Positions 34,569 to 43,823 of a stretch of DNA of 64,000 bases are shown piece after piece (the stretch's first letter is position 1; every line of letters begins with the position of its first letter). The translations under genes and the position numbers were made by a program. The stretch lies in the NCBI GenBank assembly GCA_900473915.1, contig UCNG01000025.1:1-64000 (forward strand), written 5' to 3'. The DNA is from Hyphomicrobiales bacterium (GTDB lineage Bacteria > Pseudomonadota > Alphaproteobacteria > Rhizobiales > Rhizobiaceae). The notes below the pieces were generated by a model. The model searched no databases. It saw only the letters and a list, made by a program, of their open reading frames with translations, and had not been told where the DNA came from.

Positions 34569-37500
34569 ATGAGAATGCATACCGCGAAAAAGGCGACAGT
34601 TTCCTCCCTGCAAGTTACCGTGTCGGCTCTTGCAATAGCTATCGCGACAGCAACCGGCGTAAACGCACAATCGGTTACCGTCACCGGAACCGTCAGCCCT
34701 ACATTGACACCCAATCCTTCGCCGACCTGGACGGTTCCTAATTCATTGTATGTCGGCAACGGGACAGCAGGCACGCTTGCGATAGCAAATGGCGGAACTG
34801 TTGCCATCACACCAGGATACAACGCCGTCATCGGATATTTTGGCGGCGACGGCTTGATGACCGTCGACGGTGTCGGCTCGCGTTTTACTGCGGGTTATCT
34901 TTACATCGGCTACAAGGCGACAGGCACTCTGCGCATCACGAATGGCGGTAATGTTGTAGCCAATTCAATAGAATTGGGACACGTGCCGGTTCCAACGAGC
35001 GGGAATATCACAATTGACGGTGCCGGGTCCGCTTTGACTACAACTTATCTTTACGTCGGGGAAGATGGGCCAAGTTCTGTCACAGCAACAGGTGGCGGAA
35101 GGCTAACTACAAACGGTCAAACTTATATAGGACTGGGCTCTGGCGTTACAGGCACAGTAACAATCTCTGGCGCTGGCAGTACCTGGAACGCAAGCACCGG
35201 GCCCCATGTGGGAGAACGCGGCAATGGCGTAATCACGATAAGTGATCAAGGCCATATGATTACATCTCAACTGTATCTTGGGTACCAATCCGGTTCGCGT
35301 GGAGATGTGCAGCTACACAGTTCGGGTGTATTGACCGCGCTCCAGATCCAGCGCGTCAACGGCGGGAGCCTTTCGTTCGATGGCGGCATTTTTCAGCTGG
35401 CAAATAGTCAACCCTCACTTTTCTCGGGGTTTGTTCCGGGGACCATCCTGTTTCAATCGCAAGGTGGAACCATTGACACTCAGTCATTCGATGTTGGCAC
35501 ACAAGCGGTCATGGGCGGCGCAGGCGGTCTGACCAAGACTGGTTCCGGAACGCTAACTCTCCGCGGCAATAACAATTACACCGGAGCGACGACGGTATCA
35601 GCGGGGACGCTCTACGTTATGGGCGACCAGACTGCGGCGACGGGCACGACAACGGTTCAGGCCGGGGCGACCTTGGGCGGGACCGGCATTATTGGCGGTG
35701 ATGTCGCGATACAGGATAATGGCCAGCTGTCTCCTGGACCTGCCGGCAACACGCCTGGAACTCTTACTATCAACGGCGATCTGAATTTGAGCGCTGGGTC
35801 AGCGCTGCAGTACAGCTTTGGTAAAGCAAATACCGTCGGCGGAGCCCTGAACGATCATACGATCGTCAAGGGTGATCTGGTGCTCGACGGCACGATCAAC
35901 GTCGTCACAACACCGGGAGGCTCATTCGATACAGGCGTTTACCGGGTTATAAGCTATGACGGCGCGCTGACAAACAACATCCTTGACATTGGCACTATTC
36001 CCGCGAGCAACTACTACGTCCAGACGTCGGTCGACAAACAGGTCAACCTTGTCAACACGAGCGGTCTCACGCTCAATTTCTGGGACGTCGGACCGCAATT
36101 TAACGGGCAGGTCAATGGTGGCACAGGCATCTGGCAAAGCTCGGCGTCAGGTGGCCTCAACACCAACTGGGCAGAACAGACAGGCGTGATCAACGCCCCG
36201 TATCAGGACGGTGCTATCGCGATTTTCATGGCGACAGCTGGTACAGTAACTGTCGATGACAGTCTGGGCGCGGTAACGGCTTCCGGCATGCAATTCGCCA
36301 GCGATGGTTATGTTGTTGAAGGAGACGCCATCAGTCTCGTAGGTTCACCAACGTCAACTATTCGCGTTGGGGATGGCACGGAGGCGGGCGCGGCGTTCAC
36401 TGCGACGATCAATTCGGCCCTGACGGGCAACACGCAACTTGTAAAAAGCGATTTGGGCACTCTCGTCTTGAATGGTGCGAACACCTATACGGGTGGCACC
36501 GCTATCCAAGGCGGTATCGTGCAGGTTTCTAACAATTCCAACCTTGGCGCAGCAGGCGGCGGCGTGACGCTTGATGACGGCACGTTGCGCACCACGGCGA
36601 GCTTCACGATAGATCGAGCGACGGAGTTACAAGGTCTGGGCGGCACATTTGAAACCCTCGCAGGAACAGAGCTCAATTATGCGTCCACGATCACTGGCGC
36701 GGGCAGCCTGACAAAGACAGGGCTTGGCACCCTGAATATCAACGCTCAGAGCAACTATTCAGGCGCAACAACGGTCAATGAAGGAATTCTCGCTGCAGGG
36801 GGAGAAAACTATCTCAGCGGAGCTTCCGATTTTGAAGTGGCGGCGGGAGCGAAACTTGCCCTTAACGACTTCAGCCAGTCGATTTCTTCACTCAGCAATG
36901 CAGGTATAGTTGATTTCGGCCCCCAGGCTGGAACCAGACTCACCGTTACCGAAGACTATGTTGGCAACGGCGGCACACTTGCTCTGTGGACTGCTCTGGG
37001 TGGTGACAGTTCGGCTACGGACAGTCTCCTCGTAAATGGCAACACGAGCGGCACCGGGATTGTGGCCGTTAAGAACGCAAATGGTACCGGCGCGCAGACT
37101 GTCGAAGGTATCAAAGTCATCGATATCCAGGGAGCTTCGGGCGCGACATTTACCCTGCTCGGCGAATACCAGACGCTCGACGGCAAGCAGGCTGTGAGAG
37201 GCGGGGCTTACGCTTATACGCTGGAAAAGAATGGCATTAGTACACCTACTGATGGCGACTGGTACCTGCGTTCACGTTTCATCCCTCCGCTCCAGATCCC
37301 AAACCCGGAAACTCCAGTAGTGCCGCAAGAACCCGACGCTCCCCGCTATCAGGCCGGCGTCCCCGTCTACGAGGCCTATCCGCAGTCTCTCCTCGCCCTG
37401 AACGGTGTTTCCACGCTGCAGCAGCGTGTCGGAAACCGCGTCTGGGCTGGCAATGGAAACAAGGTGATTACTCAAGGGGCCGATGCGATCGAAACCCCTT

Positions 37501-38390
37501 ATGCCGCTCCCGAAGAAGCCGGGGTTCATATCGAAGGGAACGGGGTGTGGGGACGCGTGGAAGGGGCGCACAATCACATTGAGACCGGCCGCTCAACAAC
37601 CGATGTCGATTATGACCAGAATATCTTCAAATTGCAGGCCGGCGTTGACGGCATGTTCATGGAGAATGAAAGCGGGAAGCTGATCGGCGGCGTGAGTGTC
37701 CATTATGCGCACGGGCTTACCAAAACCGCATCCATTTACGACACGTCGGTCGGCGGAGGCCGGATCAGTACAGAAGGCTATGGCCTTGGCGGATCGCTTA
37801 CCTGGTATGGCGAGAGCGGATTCTACGTCGATGCGCAGGCACAAGCTACCTGGTACAACAGCGATCTGAGCTTTTCCGGAGGCAATCTGTCCCTCGTGGA
37901 CGGCAATGACGGCTTCGGCTACGCGCTTTCCATCGAAAGCGGCAAGCGCTTTGCGCTTGATCCGGCATGGTCGCTCACGCCGCAAGCGCAACTGGTCTAT
38001 TCCAGCGTCGATTTCGATGATTTCCGTGAAGATATGACCGGCACTGCGGTTCATCTCAGCAAGGGCGACAGCCTGCAAGGTCGAATTGGCCTCACACTCG
38101 ATCATGAAAGCTCGTGGCAGAATGCTAACGGCATGCTGAACCGGGCTCATGTATATGGCATCGCCAACCTCTACTACGAGTTCCTTGAGGGTACGAAGGT
38201 CGAGGTCGCAGACGTAAGCTTTGCTAATCGCAATGACCGTGCCTGGGGCGGTGTCGGTCTGGGCGGATCTTACAACTGGAATGACGACAAGTATTCCATT
38301 TACGGTGAAGGCCTGATCAACACCAGCCTTAACAACTTCGCCGACAGCTATTCGCTGAAAGGTAATGTTGGGTTCCGCGTGAAGTGGTAA
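34569..38390 (+). CDS. Type Va autotransporter, 1273 residues
   Basis: A classical autotransporter of the outer membrane. A signal peptide covers residues 1-33 (cleavage after GVNA). The passenger (about 34-980) is rich in Gly, Thr, Ser and Asn and predicted to be a beta helix. It has repeats such as GTLRITNGGNV and three autotransporter-associated beta-strand repeats near 318-348, 620-650 and 712-742 (GTLTLRGNNNYTGATTVSAG type). A Pro-rich hinge near 915-935 leads to a beta-barrel from about 990 to the end, terminating NVGFRVKW with an aromatic last residue. gggga lies upstream of the ATG. Such Brucella proteins serve in adhesion. The coding sequence is less G+C-rich than its neighbours. Confidence 0.9.
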   Translation: MRMHTAKKATVSSLQVTVSALAIAIATATGVNAQSVTVTGTVSPTLTPNPSPTWTVPNSLYVGNGTAGTLAIANGGTVAITPGYNAVIGYFGGDGLMTVDGVGSRFTAGYLYIGYKATGTLRITNGGNVVANSIELGHVPVPTSGNITIDGAGSALTTTYLYVGEDGPSSVTATGGGRLTTNGQTYIGLGSGVTGTVTISGAGSTWNASTGPHVGERGNGVITISDQGHMITSQLYLGYQSGSRGDVQLHSSGVLTALQIQRVNGGSLSFDGGIFQLANSQPSLFSGFVPGTILFQSQGGTIDTQSFDVGTQAVMGGAGGLTKTGSGTLTLRGNNNYTGATTVSAGTLYVMGDQTAATGTTTVQAGATLGGTGIIGGDVAIQDNGQLSPGPAGNTPGTLTINGDLNLSAGSALQYSFGKANTVGGALNDHTIVKGDLVLDGTINVVTTPGGSFDTGVYRVISYDGALTNNILDIGTIPASNYYVQTSVDKQVNLVNTSGLTLNFWDVGPQFNGQVNGGTGIWQSSASGGLNTNWAEQTGVINAPYQDGAIAIFMATAGTVTVDDSLGAVTASGMQFASDGYVVEGDAISLVGSPTSTIRVGDGTEAGAAFTATINSALTGNTQLVKSDLGTLVLNGANTYTGGTAIQGGIVQVSNNSNLGAAGGGVTLDDGTLRTTASFTIDRATELQGLGGTFETLAGTELNYASTITGAGSLTKTGLGTLNINAQSNYSGATTVNEGILAAGGENYLSGASDFEVAAGAKLALNDFSQSISSLSNAGIVDFGPQAGTRLTVTEDYVGNGGTLALWTALGGDSSATDSLLVNGNTSGTGIVAVKNANGTGAQTVEGIKVIDIQGASGATFTLLGEYQTLDGKQAVRGGAYAYTLEKNGISTPTDGDWYLRSRFIPPLQIPNPETPVVPQEPDAPRYQAGVPVYEAYPQSLLALNGVSTLQQRVGNRVWAGNGNKVITQGADAIETPYAAPEEAGVHIEGNGVWGRVEGAHNHIETGRSTTDVDYDQNIFKLQAGVDGMFMENESGKLIGGVSVHYAHGLTKTASIYDTSVGGGRISTEGYGLGGSLTWYGESGFYVDAQAQATWYNSDLSFSGGNLSLVDGNDGFGYALSIESGKRFALDPAWSLTPQAQLVYSSVDFDDFREDMTGTAVHLSKGDSLQGRIGLTLDHESSWQNANGMLNRAHVYGIANLYYEFLEGTKVEVADVSFANRNDRAWGGVGLGGSYNWNDDKYSIYGEGLINTSLNNFADSYSLKGNVGFRVKW

Positions 38391-38473
38391 AGGGCAGCAA
38401 AACGACGGGCTCTCGGCAATTTCCCCCTGGGATGCCAAGTCTGTTGCCTCTGCCATAATCGCTTGAAACGTCT

Positions 38474-38509
38474 CCCCCTCCCTCGCTCTCCATTCAGCGC
38501 GGGAGGGGG
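38474..38509. terminator. Strong hairpin between the autotransporter and GGDEF-EAL genes
   Basis: Perfect 9-bp stem ccccctccc (38474-38482) with gggaggggg (38501-38509), extendable by three more pairs after a mismatch. No T run follows. It may end autotransporter transcription or hide the Shine-Dalgarno of the next gene if that gene starts at the TTG at 38515. Confidence 0.5.
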
Positions 38510-38514
38510 CTGCC

Positions 38515-41076
38515 TTGGCCGTCGAGCCTCTTCCTCCGTCAGCTTACGCACCCTCTGACCGGAGCTATTTCTTTCCAGGTAAAACAACTGGCAGAGCATT
38601 CTGGGTGCTTTGGCGTATAATCATGGCAAGCTGGCCGCAATCTCTCTCATTGTATTTTCTATTACTGGCGCAGATCACAGCGTTAACAGCGTTTCCACTC
38701 TACTTCACCCGGCTGATTTCTCCCGTAAGACAAGTTCACTTTTATGTTTTCCTGTCGCTCCTCCTCCTCATCGGAGGTTTCATGGGAAATATTTATACAA
38801 TGAAGATTGCTGACGGAATAATCATTTCCGGAGGCAACCTCTGCTATGGAGCATTTATGGCTACTGCCGTAATGTTCGTCTGGATAGAAAATGATGCCTT
38901 TATTCTAAAGCATCTGGCGCGATTGGTTATCCTTGTAAACTTATTCAACGTTGTATTTTCTTTCCTTACAAGTTCAATCCTGCAAACGATAGGAATTATA
39001 AACCCGCACCACGTTTCTTTTCATTTATTTGAAGTTTCCACCCATCTTATCATCATTGGTGGATTCATGATTTTAATAGAGCTTCTTATTCTATTCTTGA
39101 TATTCGAGCTCTCCAAAAAACACATTGTCGATGAGCTCGTTAATGGGTCTATTTATATATTCGCTTTTGTTGCCGTGCTTGTACTGGATGGGGCGATATT
39201 TGAAATCATTGCGAGCGGCTCCAGTAAGGGCATCATTTCGCTTACTTTTGGAGGGCTTGCCGGGAAGATAATCGTCGCTGCTGCATTCAGCATATCGCTG
39301 GCCATATTCATGGCATGGCAACGTACGGCATTCAGAAATTATCTACGAGCCGACACGCTGCAATGGCGTCTTCTAACGATCAGCAGCACCGACCTTTTGC
39401 TGGAAATGAAAGAGAAAGATCGGGATATACAACGTGGAGACACAATCTTCAGAAATGCATCCGAAGGCCTCGCGATCGTCGACGCGAGGGGCGTCATTCA
39501 TCAAGCCAACGCTGCCTTCCATAAAATGGTGGAAGCGGGCAGAAACAATTTTTGGAATGTACGGACAGCATTCCGAAATAACGGCGTTCCGCTGGAAATT
39601 CCAACCCTGCAAGAAACCCAATGGCGCAACGAAGTGTCTTTTGGCAAAGCCGCAGAGCGAACAGGCATCCTCTCCATCACGCCAATCCGGGAGAAAGGCG
39701 AAGACATTGGCGCATATGTATATTCACTGACCGATATAACAGAGCAGAAAGAAACGCGCGAACAACTTCGCCATCTCGCGCTGTATGATCGACTGACGGG
39801 CCTCCCCAATCGTCGCTTCTTGGCAGAATCCCTCCGTGACATCGAACAAGAACACTATGCATTGGTCATAATTGATCTTGATGCGTTCAAGGACATTAAT
39901 CACTCCTATGGATACGAAACTGGCGACCATGTTCTTCGTACAATCGGGAGCAGGCTTGAGGGCGAGCGCAATAAAACTATCGGCCCTTACGATCTGGTCT
40001 GTCGAATAGGTGGCGACAAATTCGCTATTCTGCATCTCTGCAACGACGCGACTTCAGCAACGAATACGATAGAGGCTATTCAGGCGATAGTTCGCCAAAC
40101 CATACCGGTAACGAGTACCCTGAACCTGCATATGTCATGCACGGCGGGCGTGAGTTTTAAATTTGGCTCGCAAAAATCCGCGTCCATCGAGGAAGCTGAT
40201 GCTGCCCTGCACGACGCAAAGAATACTCGCCAAGGCAGCTTTTGCATCTACTCGGAACAACTCACCATCCGGAGCCAGCGCAGGGCCGCGCTCAGCATCA
40301 AATTAAGGAAGGCCATCGAAAACGGGGCCATTGAAGTCAATTATCAGCCACAGTTCGATGCTCGAACGCTTGAGCTAAAAGGGGCGGAGGCGTTGGCGCG
40401 CTGGACCGATATCGAGTTGGGTCCCATATCACCCGGTGAGTTTATTCCGATTGCGGAATCAACCGGATTAATTGTCAGTCTCGGCGATTATATGCTTCAG
40501 AAAACATGCGCAGACGGACGAGAGTGGCTGGACAAGGGATTCAAGCCCATAACACTCTCGGTAAATCTGTCTGCCAAACAAATCGTGTCGGGCCACTTTA
40601 CGTCCTTTTTGCGATCCACCCTGGAGACCACAAAATTCCCCGCTCAGTTTCTCGAACTGGAATTGACCGAGTCCATTCTGATTGATCAGGACAATGAAAA
40701 TATTCGTCGTCTCTCTGAAATCCGCGAGGATGGAATCAGGATCGCCATCGACGACTTCGGCACTGGTTACTCAGCGTTATCTTATTTAAAAAACATACCC
40801 TGCGACTGCGTTAAAATTGACCGAAGCTTTGTCTGCAATATCGTAGATGACGACAGGCAGCGCAAATTGTTTGAAGGCATCGTTCAGCTGGCAAAAGCAA
40901 TGTCCTACAAAATTATCGTCGAGGGCGTTGAACGCAACGAACAGCTCGAATGCCTCACCACAATGAACTGCGATCTTATTCAGGGATGCTTACTCTCACC
41001 GCCTGTATCGCGATTGGAGATTGAAAAGCTGCTGGCGCAACATTGGAAATCGTCCGTAGAAGTTCCACAGGAGTAG
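38515..41076 (+). CDS. Membrane PAS-GGDEF-EAL protein (cyclic-di-GMP phosphodiesterase candidate)
   Basis: 853 residues from a TTG with gggaggggg upstream; the first ATG is at 38623 with a poor ribosome site, so the start is uncertain. About eight transmembrane helices span residues 40-290. A PAS domain is near 311-420, GGDEF near 425-585 and EAL near 600-845. The GGDEF signature reads GGDKF (residue ~498), so cyclase activity is doubtful and the domain may only bind GTP. The EAL domain looks intact: EALAR, NLSAKQI, ELELTES, DDFGTGYS, VEGVE and QGCLLSPP are present. It probably degrades cyclic-di-GMP in response to a membrane or PAS signal. Its composition is A+T-richer than average. Confidence 0.88.
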   Translation: MAVEPLPPSAYAPSDRSYFFPGKTTGRAFWVLWRIIMASWPQSLSLYFLLLAQITALTAFPLYFTRLISPVRQVHFYVFLSLLLLIGGFMGNIYTMKIADGIIISGGNLCYGAFMATAVMFVWIENDAFILKHLARLVILVNLFNVVFSFLTSSILQTIGIINPHHVSFHLFEVSTHLIIIGGFMILIELLILFLIFELSKKHIVDELVNGSIYIFAFVAVLVLDGAIFEIIASGSSKGIISLTFGGLAGKIIVAAAFSISLAIFMAWQRTAFRNYLRADTLQWRLLTISSTDLLLEMKEKDRDIQRGDTIFRNASEGLAIVDARGVIHQANAAFHKMVEAGRNNFWNVRTAFRNNGVPLEIPTLQETQWRNEVSFGKAAERTGILSITPIREKGEDIGAYVYSLTDITEQKETREQLRHLALYDRLTGLPNRRFLAESLRDIEQEHYALVIIDLDAFKDINHSYGYETGDHVLRTIGSRLEGERNKTIGPYDLVCRIGGDKFAILHLCNDATSATNTIEAIQAIVRQTIPVTSTLNLHMSCTAGVSFKFGSQKSASIEEADAALHDAKNTRQGSFCIYSEQLTIRSQRRAALSIKLRKAIENGAIEVNYQPQFDARTLELKGAEALARWTDIELGPISPGEFIPIAESTGLIVSLGDYMLQKTCADGREWLDKGFKPITLSVNLSAKQIVSGHFTSFLRSTLETTKFPAQFLELELTESILIDQDNENIRRLSEIREDGIRIAIDDFGTGYSALSYLKNIPCDCVKIDRSFVCNIVDDDRQRKLFEGIVQLAKAMSYKIIVEGVERNEQLECLTTMNCDLIQGCLLSPPVSRLEIEKLLAQHWKSSVEVPQE

Positions 41077-41182
41077 TTTCGCAACGAAACTGGGCGCCAC
41101 GGTCTGATGACTGCATATGATTTTCCTTTGCATGGAATATGCAAATCGGATTAGCTCCGCCATGAACTGCGTGGAGGAGAGC

Positions 41183-41911
41183 ATGAGGAACGTCCTTGTT
41201 ACTGGCGGAAGTCGCGGCATAGGCCGGGCGACCGCTTTGCGCAGCGCCGCACAAGGTTGGTCTGTGGCTCTGAATTATTCAGGGAACGAACAGGCTGCGC
41301 AGCAAACAGTGGCTGAAGCAGCGAAGCTCGGGGCGAAAGCACTGGCTATTCAGGGCGACATATCCGTCGAGCAGGACGTGATTGCCATGTTCGACAGGGC
41401 AGAAGCCGAGCTTGGCTCGTTGAAAGGCGTGGTCCTGAACGCCGGTATCGTGGCCCAGACTATGCCGCTTGCGGAAATGAGCGCCGAACGTCTGAAAACC
41501 ATGTTCGACGTGAATGTTTACGGCACCTATCTATGTGCCCGCGAAGCGGCGCGACGCTTGCAGCCGGACAGCGCCATCGTCATCGTTTCGTCCATGGCGT
41601 CACGCCTTGGTTCACCCTTTGAATATGTGGATTATGCCGGAGCGAAAGGTGCGCTCGATACGCTGACCATCGGCCTGTCGAAGGAACTGGCGGCGAAGGG
41701 CATTCGCGTCAATGCAGTCCGCCCCGGCCTGATCGATACCGACATTCATGCCAGTGGCGGCAATCCGGATCGCGCGGCGCGACTGGGCGCCGCTACGCCG
41801 GTAGGGCGGGCCGGAAAGGCAGAGGAAGTCGCGGAAGCCATTTTCTGGCTGCTCAACGACGCCCCCGCCTATGCAACCGGCACCTTCATTGATGTTGCCG
41901 GTGGGCGGTAA
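41183..41911 (+). CDS. Short-chain dehydrogenase/reductase
   Basis: 242 residues from the ATG at 41183, which has a perfect ggagga; the frame extends upstream without support. The NAD(P)-binding loop is TGGSRGIGRA, NAG appears in VVLNAGIVAQ, the catalytic serine lies in IVIVSSMASR and the YxxxK pair in DYAGAKGA. The closing PGLIDTDIHA is typical of classical SDRs of the FabG type, which act as carbonyl reductases or dehydrogenases. It is convergent with the MBL-fold gene 14 bp away. The substrate is unknown. Confidence 0.9.
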   Translation: MRNVLVTGGSRGIGRATALRSAAQGWSVALNYSGNEQAAQQTVAEAAKLGAKALAIQGDISVEQDVIAMFDRAEAELGSLKGVVLNAGIVAQTMPLAEMSAERLKTMFDVNVYGTYLCAREAARRLQPDSAIVIVSSMASRLGSPFEYVDYAGAKGALDTLTIGLSKELAAKGIRVNAVRPGLIDTDIHASGGNPDRAARLGAATPVGRAGKAEEVAEAIFWLLNDAPAYATGTFIDVAGGR

Positions 41912-41925
41912 GTCGCCCTCCGCTT

Positions 41926-42921
41926 CTATTTCTCGCGCAGCTGATAGGTTTCCGCAGTATAGCGATAGCCCTCGCCTTCCCGCTTGAGATAGGCCAGCGC
42001 CGGAAACGGCATATGATAGCCGATGAACGGCAACCGGTCGGTTGCGATCATGTCGAACATGCGCTTGCGGGTCTGGACGGCGGCTTCCTTGTCAATATCG
42101 AAGGAAACGTGCCATTCGGGCCGCTGCAATGTGATGACGAAATGGTTTGCCGTGTCGGATATAAGCATGAGCGACTTGCCACCCGTTTCGACGCGGAACG
42201 CCAGATGACCCGGCGTGTGGCCATAGGCCGCCACGGAATGAATGCCGGATACGACCTCGCTGTCATCGCCCAGAAACGTCATCTTCCCGGCCAGTGGCTT
42301 GACGTTCCTGGCCACCATTTCGGCAACGGTTTTTGCCGGGCTGTCGAGCCGCGCGGGATCAGTCCAGAAATCGAATTCCTTCTGTCCGGCGGCGTAGCGC
42401 GCATTGGCGAAGGCTGGCTTGCCGTCTTCCATCAAGCCGCCGATATGGTCAGGGTGGAAATGGCTCAGCACCACCAGAGACACATCATCAGCCTTGTAGC
42501 CCGATGCTTCCAGCGCACTGGTGAGCCTGCCCAATCCCGCCTCGCGGGCACCCGCTCCCATGCCGGTGTCGAACAGGACGAGTTCCTTGCCCGTGTTGAT
42601 AAGCACCGGCGTGAAACTGTTGACGAAACGGTCGGCTGGCAGAAGATTTTCCTCCAGCAGCGCCGCGACTGCTTTCGGATCCTGATCGATTGCATATGTC
42701 TTTTCGGGCGCTTCGCCAGCCCTGCGTCCATCGGAAAGCGTGGTGATCTCGAATTCACCGAACTGAAAACGATGAAAGCCCGGATTTTCTACCTGTGAAG
42801 GATTCTGCACTTTGGAACCGCCTGTTTCGGCTGCTGCCCTGGCAAGCTCCAGCGGCGACAAGGCCAGTCCGGCCCCGGCAGCAGATGCTGTAACAATGAA
42901 ATTACGTCTTGAGATGGTCAT
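41926..42921 (-). CDS. Tat-exported metallo-beta-lactamase-fold hydrolase
   Basis: 331 residues from the ATG at 42921 (gggag eight bases upstream). A twin-arginine signal SRRNFIVTASAAG ends around residue 30, so the folded enzyme is exported to the periplasm. The metal motif SHFHPDHIGG is complete, with further ligands at YGHTPGHL and ISDTANH. Proteins of this arrangement include lactonases and other hydrolases; N-acyl-homoserine lactonase is one possibility but no residue proves it. A second in-frame ATG 18 bases upstream is less likely because it would put extra residues before the Tat motif. Confidence 0.86.
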   Translation of the reverse strand: MTISRRNFIVTASAAGAGLALSPLELARAAAETGGSKVQNPSQVENPGFHRFQFGEFEITTLSDGRRAGEAPEKTYAIDQDPKAVAALLEENLLPADRFVNSFTPVLINTGKELVLFDTGMGAGAREAGLGRLTSALEASGYKADDVSLVVLSHFHPDHIGGLMEDGKPAFANARYAAGQKEFDFWTDPARLDSPAKTVAEMVARNVKPLAGKMTFLGDDSEVVSGIHSVAAYGHTPGHLAFRVETGGKSLMLISDTANHFVITLQRPEWHVSFDIDKEAAVQTRKRMFDMIATDRLPFIGYHMPFPALAYLKREGEGYRYTAETYQLREK

Positions 42922-43070
42922 CGATCGATCTCCCGGCATAATCTGTGGTCAAGAACGGCAGAATACGCGAAAAAGCTCCCTGATACATGGGATACGTGAT
43001 CAAGTTTCTGTTGGCGGCCAAATTGACGACGGTCTTGCCTCACCGCCCGAGAATCATTATCTACGTGGCT

Positions 43071-43113
43071 GCGCGGGACGACCCGCGCCTGTGTTCGCAT
43101 CGGGGACGGCCCC
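43071..43113 (+). promoter_or_regulatory. Guanidine-II (mini-ykkC) riboswitch candidate 1
   Basis: Two G+C-rich hairpins with the diagnostic ACGR tetraloops: gcgcggg-ACGA-cccgcgc (43071-43088) and gggg-ACGG-cccc (43102-43113), 13 nt apart. This fits the mini-ykkC motif exactly. agga follows at 43116-43120 and an ATG at 43129. The motif binds guanidinium and usually turns on guanidinium exporters or guanidine-degrading enzymes. The gene it directly precedes is only a short reading frame that runs into a Bru-RS. Confidence 0.8.
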
Positions 43114-43200
43114 ATAGGAGTGTGTCCTATGGCAGGGCTGATGATCGAACAATACGCAATCCAGCTTTTCGTTGAACAGATGAAATCGGCAAGCAGCCGG

Positions 43201-43308
43201 TTAGAGCGTTTCGAGCAAAAGCGTGAAACGGTTTTGCGTCTGAAAAATTCGATAAAACAATTAGTTAGAGCATTTCCGGCAATTCCGTTAAATCAGGAAC
43301 CGCTCTAG
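43201..43308. repeat. Full Bru-RS-type element, reverse orientation
   Basis: A complete copy in the opposite orientation to the others, from ttagagcgtttcgagc to caggaaccgctctag, somewhat diverged. It lies between the two riboswitch candidates and ends the short frame that follows the first. Confidence 0.9.
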
Positions 43309-43367
43309 CTTCGCCCAATCCGCACGCATCACGGGTGCACTGCTTCCGTTGCGTGCATCATGTCTCT

Positions 43368-43420
43368 GCGGGATGGACGGCCTTCCCGCTTCTCCAAAAA
43401 AACAGGCGGGACGCCCCGTC
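43368..43420 (+). promoter_or_regulatory. Guanidine-II (mini-ykkC) riboswitch candidate 2
   Basis: The first hairpin, 43368-43389, has six outer pairs (gcggga/tcccgc), one mismatch and two inner pairs closing an ACGG loop. The second, 43405-43420, is ggcggg-ACGC-cccgtc with one G-U pair; its loop ends in C instead of A or G. The linker is 15 nt and the SMR start codon is 25 nt further. Placement directly before a Gdx-type exporter supports the call, but the imperfect second loop lowers confidence. Confidence 0.6.
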
Positions 43421-43445
43421 AGAACCCTCAAGATGGAACATTAAA

Positions 43446-43763
43446 ATGGCATGGATTTTTCTGGTACTGGCCGGGATTCTGGAAGTCGTCTGGGCTTATT
43501 TCATGAAAAAGTCGGAAGGCTTTTCTCTTCTGACGCCAAGCGCGATCACCATTGTAACGATGATCGGCAGCTTTATTCTGCTATCGATCGCCATGCGCAG
43601 CCTGCCGCTTGGAACCGCCTATGCGATCTGGACCGGCATCGGTGCAGTGGGCGCGTTTGTGGTGGGCATCTTCATTCTTGGCGAGGCTGCGACCTTCTTC
43701 CGGGTAGCGAGTGTGACACTAATCCTCGCCGGCATCATCGGATTGAAACTCTCATCCAGCTGA
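43446..43763 (+). CDS. sugE: SMR-family guanidinium exporter (Gdx/SugE type)
   Basis: 105 residues with four transmembrane helices. The first helix [20 protein letters not shown] carries the essential glutamate (E13), and the K-S-x-GF after it (MKKSEGF) with the motif [21 protein letters not shown] is characteristic of the Gdx/SugE group rather than EmrE-like drug exporters. Gdx proteins exchange guanidinium for protons. Candidate guanidine-II riboswitches upstream fit this role. ggaa lies eight bases before the ATG. A terminator shared with the convergent merR gene follows. Confidence 0.9.
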   Translation: MAWIFLVLAGILEVVWAYFMKKSEGFSLLTPSAITIVTMIGSFILLSIAMRSLPLGTAYAIWTGIGAVGAFVVGIFILGEAATFFRVASVTLILAGIIGLKLSSS

Positions 43764-43786
43764 TCCCGTCCGCCTGCAAAAGCAAA

Positions 43787-43804
43787 GGGAGGCGAAAGCC
43801 TCCC
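43787..43804. terminator. Bidirectional terminator between sugE and merR
   Basis: Perfect 7-bp stem gggaggc (43787-43793) with gcctccc (43798-43804) and a GAAA loop. On the minus strand TTTGCTTTTGC follows, which suits merR. Confidence 0.78.
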
Positions 43805-43823
43805 TCACATGGTCCGTAGTCGT

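Larger units (their letters stand above)
42922..43445. other. Leader region of the SMR exporter gene with two riboswitch candidates and a Bru-RS
   Basis: 524 bp between the divergent MBL-fold and SMR genes. From left to right it holds a first guanidine-II candidate (43071-43113), a short ORF with a ribosome site (ATG 43129), a reverse-oriented Bru-RS (43201-43308) and a second guanidine-II candidate (43368-43420). Confidence 0.75.
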
